From contig CAJMQS010000050.1 in assembly GCA_905215645.1 (NCBI GenBank), forward strand, positions 1 through 14,055: a DNA stretch of 14,055 nucleotides. The letters are read 5' to 3'. Shown here piece after piece: positions 14,052-14,055 of this stretch. Below the pieces are notes generated by a model. That model did no database searches. It had not been told where the DNA came from and saw only the letters and a program-made list of their open reading frames with translations. Positions within the stretch are counted from its first letter, which is position 1, and each line of letters starts with the position of its first letter. The position numbers were made by a program, and so were the translations under genes. Source of the DNA: an uncultured bacterium. Lineage in GTDB: Bacteria > Bacillota > Negativicutes > Acidaminococcales > Acidaminococcaceae.

Positions 14052-14055
14052 CTTT

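Overview
The window looks like chromosomal DNA of a GC-rich member of the Firmicutes. The class Negativicutes (Acidaminococcus-like relatives) is my best guess. I base this on a PRPP-sensing PurR of the Firmicutes type, the gene order ispE-purR-glmU-prs-pth (the backbone known from Bacillus, here without yabJ, spoVG and ctc), strong Shine-Dalgarno sites, and intergenic palindromes. The genus is inferred, not proven. I see no phage, plasmid, IS, rRNA, tRNA or CRISPR sequence.

Layout. Positions 86-10422 are one long run of minus-strand genes. In transcription order they are ispE, a FadR-type GntR regulator, purR, ilvA, glmU, prs, pth, galU, a membrane/spermidine-synthase-like fusion, and a nitroreductase-like flavoprotein. 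The first five are tightly packed: ispE to gntR is 7 nt, gntR and purR share one base, and ilvA to glmU is 21 nt. prs has a good promoter of its own just after glmU and an intrinsic terminator after its stop. That terminator sits so close to pth that pth-galU must depend on read-through or on a promoter inside prs. galU overlaps pth by 4 nt. The fusion gene has its own TTGACA promoter. The right third holds a plus-strand YitT-family membrane protein gene facing away from ispE. After it comes a LysR regulator on the minus strand, divergent from a plus-strand NhaC-family antiporter. The lysR and antiporter promoters overlap at their -35 boxes.

Function. The main cluster is housekeeping: isoprenoid precursor synthesis (IspE), UDP-GlcNAc (GlmU), UDP-glucose (GalU), PRPP (Prs), the PRPP-responsive repressor PurR, peptidyl-tRNA recycling (Pth) and threonine deamination (IlvA). 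Prs makes the ligand that PurR senses, so maker and sensor lie in one cluster. The LysR gene probably controls the antiporter beside it.

Most unusual content. Repeats built on a seven-base unit (TGACGTA, TGACGTC or close variants) follow the stop codons of four genes. Two are near-identical long-hairpin elements of about 138 bp that lie as direct repeats on either side of the membrane/spermidine-synthase-like gene. The other two are at the window ends. Each there consists of a strong hairpin right after a stop codon followed by a 29-bp tract of four heptamers, and the two tracts match at 26 of 29 positions. This looks like a genome-wide intergenic repeat family tied to gene 3' ends, and it is the best candidate here for something little described.
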